Shown piece by piece: positions 7,019 to 9,246 of a stretch of DNA of 9,246 bases. The notes beneath the pieces are model-generated. The model did not search any database, was not told the origin of the DNA, and saw only the letters and a program-made list of their open reading frames with translations. This stretch comes from Planctomycetaceae bacterium. Its GTDB lineage: Bacteria > Planctomycetota > Planctomycetia > Pirellulales > Thermoguttaceae. Position 1 is the stretch's first letter; every line of letters begins with the position of its first letter. Both the position numbers and the translations under genes were made by a program. Where the stretch lies: assembly GCA_015062085.1 (NCBI GenBank), contig SUVI01000147.1, positions 1-9,246 on the forward strand, read 5' to 3'.

Positions 7019-7966
7019 TCAAAAGGATGCCTGCGGTGTGCCGTCTGCGCGATTACAGAGATCTTGAAAAACTTCCGGCGTCACGGAGTACGAGATCTGC
7101 GCATTGTGCCCGTCACAGAAGGTCATGTTCGCACCGCCGGCATGTGTGGCTCCGAAAAAATGCTCATTCGTGTACCCCTGCCGGTCTCTCAGCAGACGGG
7201 TCCCCGCGATGCGCACATTATCGTGATTGCGTCCGGAGAAATGCGTGTCGTCATCCCCGCCGTCCGTTCGATCCTGTTCTCCAGTATAGACGGAAACGTT
7301 CAAGTGCTTTTCCCCGACAAGTATCGTGTGGGTCAGTCCGTCCGTAATGTCGGCGTGCGCGACGTCGCTCTTTTCGTGGATCACCGGTCCGTATGTGTCG
7401 ACGTTCTTGGCAAGAGTTGCATTATCCCGCCACCCCTGATCGTATGCCACATTGTTGGGATGCGCCCCTGCGTTTGCCGCGTAATCCTGTTTGGGTGAGT
7501 ATTTGGCGAGCGTCGTACTCTGCGAGGTCCCGTCAGGCATCCGGCCTTCCATTTTTCGCGTGAGCGAGAGGAAGTTCTTCGGCGGACGGCGTGACGGACA
7601 GTAAAAAAGCGGTATCGGCGTCGAAATACGCTCCGCGATCGAGGCGTCGTGCATCGTCTGCATCTCCATGTACGGCAGGATCGCATACGTCCATCCGGAA
7701 CGCTGGGAAACGAGCGTTCTGTCCGCGTCGCCAACGTACGAGTAACCGGAATGCCCGCCGCTGGGAAACGCCTCGAGTACCGCCGCGTGATTTCCGAGCG
7801 CGACTCCCAACTGATGCAGATTGTTCGTACACTGGAGCTGCCGTGCCGACTCGCGCGCCTGCTGGACTGCCGGAAGCAGAAGGCCCATCAGCATCCCGAT
7901 GATCGCGATGACGACAAGAAGTTCCACGAGCGTAAATCCGCGATGCTCCCCCATATACACTGCCAT
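7019..7966 (-). CDS. DUF1559 prepilin-like protein (type IV pilin N-terminal motif)
   Basis: 315 residues from the ATG at 7966, chosen over a GTG at 7987 because AAAGGAGG lies five bases upstream of it, inside the longer version. The N-terminus is a type IV prepilin signal: a short basic leader, then G10|FTLVE with Glu15 at +5, followed by a hydrophobic helix (about 12-32) and [11 protein letters not shown]. The C-terminus has the DUF1559 signature [17 protein letters not shown] and ends in PEVF-x-x-L-x-x-R-x-DG. Known: DUF1559 (SBP_bac_10) proteins are hugely expanded in Planctomycetota; the leader is expected to be cut by a prepilin peptidase, and their role is poorly defined. It follows the small PEP-CTERM-like ORF with one base between stop and start, so translational coupling is likely. 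Confidence 0.93.
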   Translation of the reverse strand: MAVYMGEHRGFTLVELLVVIAIIGMLMGLLLPAVQQARESARQLQCTNNLHQLGVALGNHAAVLEAFPSGGHSGYSYVGDADRTLVSQRSGWTYAILPYMEMQTMHDASIAERISTPIPLFYCPSRRPPKNFLSLTRKMEGRMPDGTSQSTTLAKYSPKQDYAANAGAHPNNVAYDQGWRDNATLAKNVDTYGPVIHEKSDVAHADITDGLTHTILVGEKHLNVSVYTGEQDRTDGGDDDTHFSGRNHDNVRIAGTRLLRDRQGYTNEHFFGATHAGGANMTFCDGHNAQISYSVTPEVFQDLCNRADGTPQASF

Positions 7967-7967
7967 T

Positions 7968-8375
7968 TCATCCTCCTTTCGTTCCACTTTTAATTTTTCG
8001 ATTCCAGTGCGCTCCCGCCAGCCTCGCGCACGAACAGACCATTAGAAGCCATGCGGAAGGTTCCGGAAGCGACTCGCGGTTTTGAACGCGCACCGTTGCG
8101 AAAAGCCCGAAATTTCTATTTCCAAGAACTTCTGCGGAGTAGCCCCATTCACAGTCTCCCCAATCGAGCAGCATTTCGTTCGCATCGGCAAAATCCATCT
8201 TCTCAAGTTCCGACGCAGGGATACTTTCGGCTTCGATCCGCAGGAATGGATCGTCAGGCTGAAACGTCGTTTTTCGGCAGCCGAAAGGGGCGTGTCGTAC
8301 ACAGAAAGCGCAAGCAGCAAAAAGATGTGTTCCTCCCGCTGCGAAAAACCGTCTGGAAACGCGAAATGCGGTCAT
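7968..8375 (-). CDS. Small protein with PEP-CTERM-like tail, possibly frameshifted
   Basis: The open frame of 135 codons starts at ATG 8375 (AAAGG six bases upstream) and stops one base before the DUF1559 start. From about residue 37 on it looks like genuine protein ([12 protein letters not shown] and onward). It ends with PEPSAW, a hydrophobic stretch and NRKIK, which resembles the PEP-CTERM sorting signal (Pro-Glu-Pro, transmembrane helix, basic end), although the helix is short and holds an Arg and two Cys. The first 36 residues are rich in Arg and Cys and form no convincing signal peptide. In another frame, a TTG at 8320 with GGGAGGA ten bases upstream gives [17 protein letters not shown], a better signal peptide; a -1 shift in the A5 run at 8270-8274 would join it to the tail. 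Short for an export substrate; no homologue recognised. Confidence 0.5.
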   Translation of the reverse strand: MTAFRVSRRFFAAGGTHLFAACAFCVRHAPFGCRKTTFQPDDPFLRIEAESIPASELEKMDFADANEMLLDWGDCEWGYSAEVLGNRNFGLFATVRVQNRESLPEPSAWLLMVCSCARLAGAHWNRKIKSGTKGG

Positions 8376-8443
8376 GCGGACCTTTCATTGTGTACGGCTC
8401 CCGAAATAGGAAATCAAAAAAGTAAAAAACACACGATTTATTT

Positions 8444-8471
8444 AGTATACACTGCGTTCAATAAAAATCAA
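8444..8471 (-). promoter_or_regulatory. Sigma-70-type promoter candidate for the PEP-CTERM-like/DUF1559 pair
   Basis: On the minus strand, -35 TTGATT (8471-8466) and -10 TATACT (8449-8444) are 16 bases apart within the most AT-rich part of the window. The start of transcription would be near 8437, about 60 nt before the ATG at 8375. The intergenic position and orientation match the downstream pair. Confidence 0.55.
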
Positions 8472-8511
8472 TCAAAAAAATTAAAAAATTTCAGAAAAAA
8501 AGAAAACACCA

Positions 8512-8540
8512 AAAGGCAGGGAGAAAAGCCCCCTGCCTTT
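8512..8540 (-). terminator. Intrinsic terminator after the Gfo/Idh/MocA gene
   Basis: A perfect 10-bp stem, AAAGGCAGGG (8512-8521) with CCCTGCCTTT (8531-8540), closes a 9-base loop. On the minus strand it lies about 66 bases beyond the oxidoreductase stop codon and runs into a T-rich tract with a seven-T run. Plus-strand flanks also carry six Ts, so it could work in both directions, though no plus-strand gene ends here. Confidence 0.85.
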
Positions 8541-8606
8541 CATTTTTTCAGAAAGTGATTTCAGGAAATTTCAAATTTCATCCTGACGTTCCGTTTTTTG
8601 CGTTTC

Positions 8607-9246
8607 TCAGACTTCCGGAAGGACGTAACCTTTGCGGTACGGACGGCTGAGGAGGGCGTTGGCGGCTTCGCAGTCGGTGAAACGTTCGGCTTCGGGATCC
8701 CACTTCAGGGAACGACCCATCAGACGCGCGATGTTCAGAATGTGGCAGAGCGAGGCCGTACGGTGACCGTATTCGCAGTCGTCAAGCGGAGTGGCGCCCG
8801 TCTGGATGCACTCCAGCCAGTTGCGCGTGTGGCTCAGATTCTGGATCGGAGATGTACGGAGGAGTTCCTCGCCCATCTCTCTCGGATTCGTCTTCAGATT
8901 GGCGCGGAAGATCTCCATCTTCGCCTTTTCACCAAAGAAGATCGCGCCGCCGCGATTGCTTTCCTTCCCGTCTTTGCCGAGCCAGACACGAATGCCGTTC
9001 GCGTAGGAGTAGGAAAGATGAGGACGGGAGCAAAGACGATTTCCGCGTTCACGGGATTCCGATCTATCGTAAGTGGGCAGTTCCAGAGCCTCGCCGTCCA
9101 CGAAAATTTCCGTTGGACCGGTCTCCTGCATTCCAAGCGCGAGCTGGACCTGATCCAGACCGTGCGTTCCCCACCCCGTCATTTCACCGCCGGAGTACGG
9201 CATGAACGAAAGCCAGCCGGGATTCGCACGCGGAGTGAAGAGATCA
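8607..9246 (-). CDS. Gfo/Idh/MocA family oxidoreductase, C-terminal part (N-terminus outside window)
   Basis: The frame is open from the right edge to a TGA at 8607-8609 (212 residues seen). The N-terminal Rossmann NAD(P)-binding half is missing because the window ends. The visible part is the alpha/beta C-terminal domain, with MPYSGGEMTGWGTHGLDQVQ, ETGPTEIFVDG, CIQTGATPLDD, EYGHRTASLCHILNIARLMGR and LKWDPE, an arrangement typical of the planctomycete members. The GTHGLDQVQ His is in the position where family members place a conserved active-site His. Known: these enzymes oxidise or reduce sugars, inositols and related compounds with NAD(P); the substrate cannot be named here. Many planctomycete members carry a Tat signal, which would lie outside this window. 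It is followed by a strong terminator. Confidence 0.9.
   Translation of the reverse strand, partial: DLFTPRANPGWLSFMPYSGGEMTGWGTHGLDQVQLALGMQETGPTEIFVDGEALELPTYDRSESRERGNRLCSRPHLSYSYANGIRVWLGKDGKESNRGGAIFFGEKAKMEIFRANLKTNPREMGEELLRTSPIQNLSHTRNWLECIQTGATPLDDCEYGHRTASLCHILNIARLMGRSLKWDPEAERFTDCEAANALLSRPYRKGYVLPEV

Noticed and set aside
6992..7498. Plus-strand open frame of 168 codons
   Set aside because: Antisense to the DUF1559 gene, whose C-terminal signature is unmistakable on the minus strand.
8852..9205. Plus-strand open frame over the oxidoreductase
   Set aside because: Arg/Ser/Pro-rich shadow of the Gfo/Idh/MocA C-terminal domain.

Overview
The window most likely comes from a member of the Planctomycetota, perhaps a gut or anaerobic lineage. 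The evidence is the combination of a DUF1559 prepilin-like protein, a secreted double-DUF1080 (3-keto-disaccharide hydrolase family) protein, a planctomycete-type Gfo/Idh/MocA oxidoreductase C-terminus and an OleC-like AMP ligase. Verrucomicrobiota or Lentisphaerota relatives cannot be excluded. There are no rRNA or tRNA genes, insertion sequences or CRISPR arrays. Coding density is ordinary, and there is one long intergenic region (967-1502).

Layout from left to right. (1) Positions 1-966, minus strand: a polytopic membrane 4Fe-4S protein of the NapH/NosR/YccM type, cut by the left edge. Its visible C-terminal end is nine copies of a D[AV]PTQ pentapeptide encoded by a 15-bp tandem repeat. 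Its leader carries three copies of a 24-bp repeat between a good promoter and the start codon. (2) Positions 967-1502: a divergent intergenic region with two promoter candidates and a 14-bp perfect palindrome. (3) Positions 1503-2759, plus: an exported double-DUF1080 protein followed by a strong intrinsic terminator. (4) Positions 2913-6927, plus: a probable three-gene operon made of a DUF89/ARMT1-like protein, an unrecognised single-pass membrane protein with an internal ~80-residue duplication and a long acidic tail, and an OleC-like adenylate-forming ligase, followed by a hairpin. (5) Positions 7019-8375, minus: a DUF1559 prepilin-like protein preceded, one base apart, by a small ORF ending in a PEP-CTERM-like tail. 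That ORF may carry a -1 frameshift at an A5 run. A sigma-70-type promoter and an AT-rich leader lie upstream. (6) Positions 8607-9246, minus: the C-terminal part of a Gfo/Idh/MocA oxidoreductase, followed by a strong terminator at 8512-8540.

How the genes fit together is mostly inference. DUF1080 and Gfo/Idh/MocA proteins both fit oxidative handling of sugars and glycosides, which these bacteria carry in many copies. DUF1559 and PEP-CTERM proteins belong to the export and surface machinery. The most unusual points are the in-frame D[AV]PTQ array on the Fe-S protein, the unknown duplicated-domain membrane protein between DUF89 and an orphan OleC-like ligase, and the apparent frameshift in the small PEP-CTERM-like gene. 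I saw no clearly new multi-gene system.
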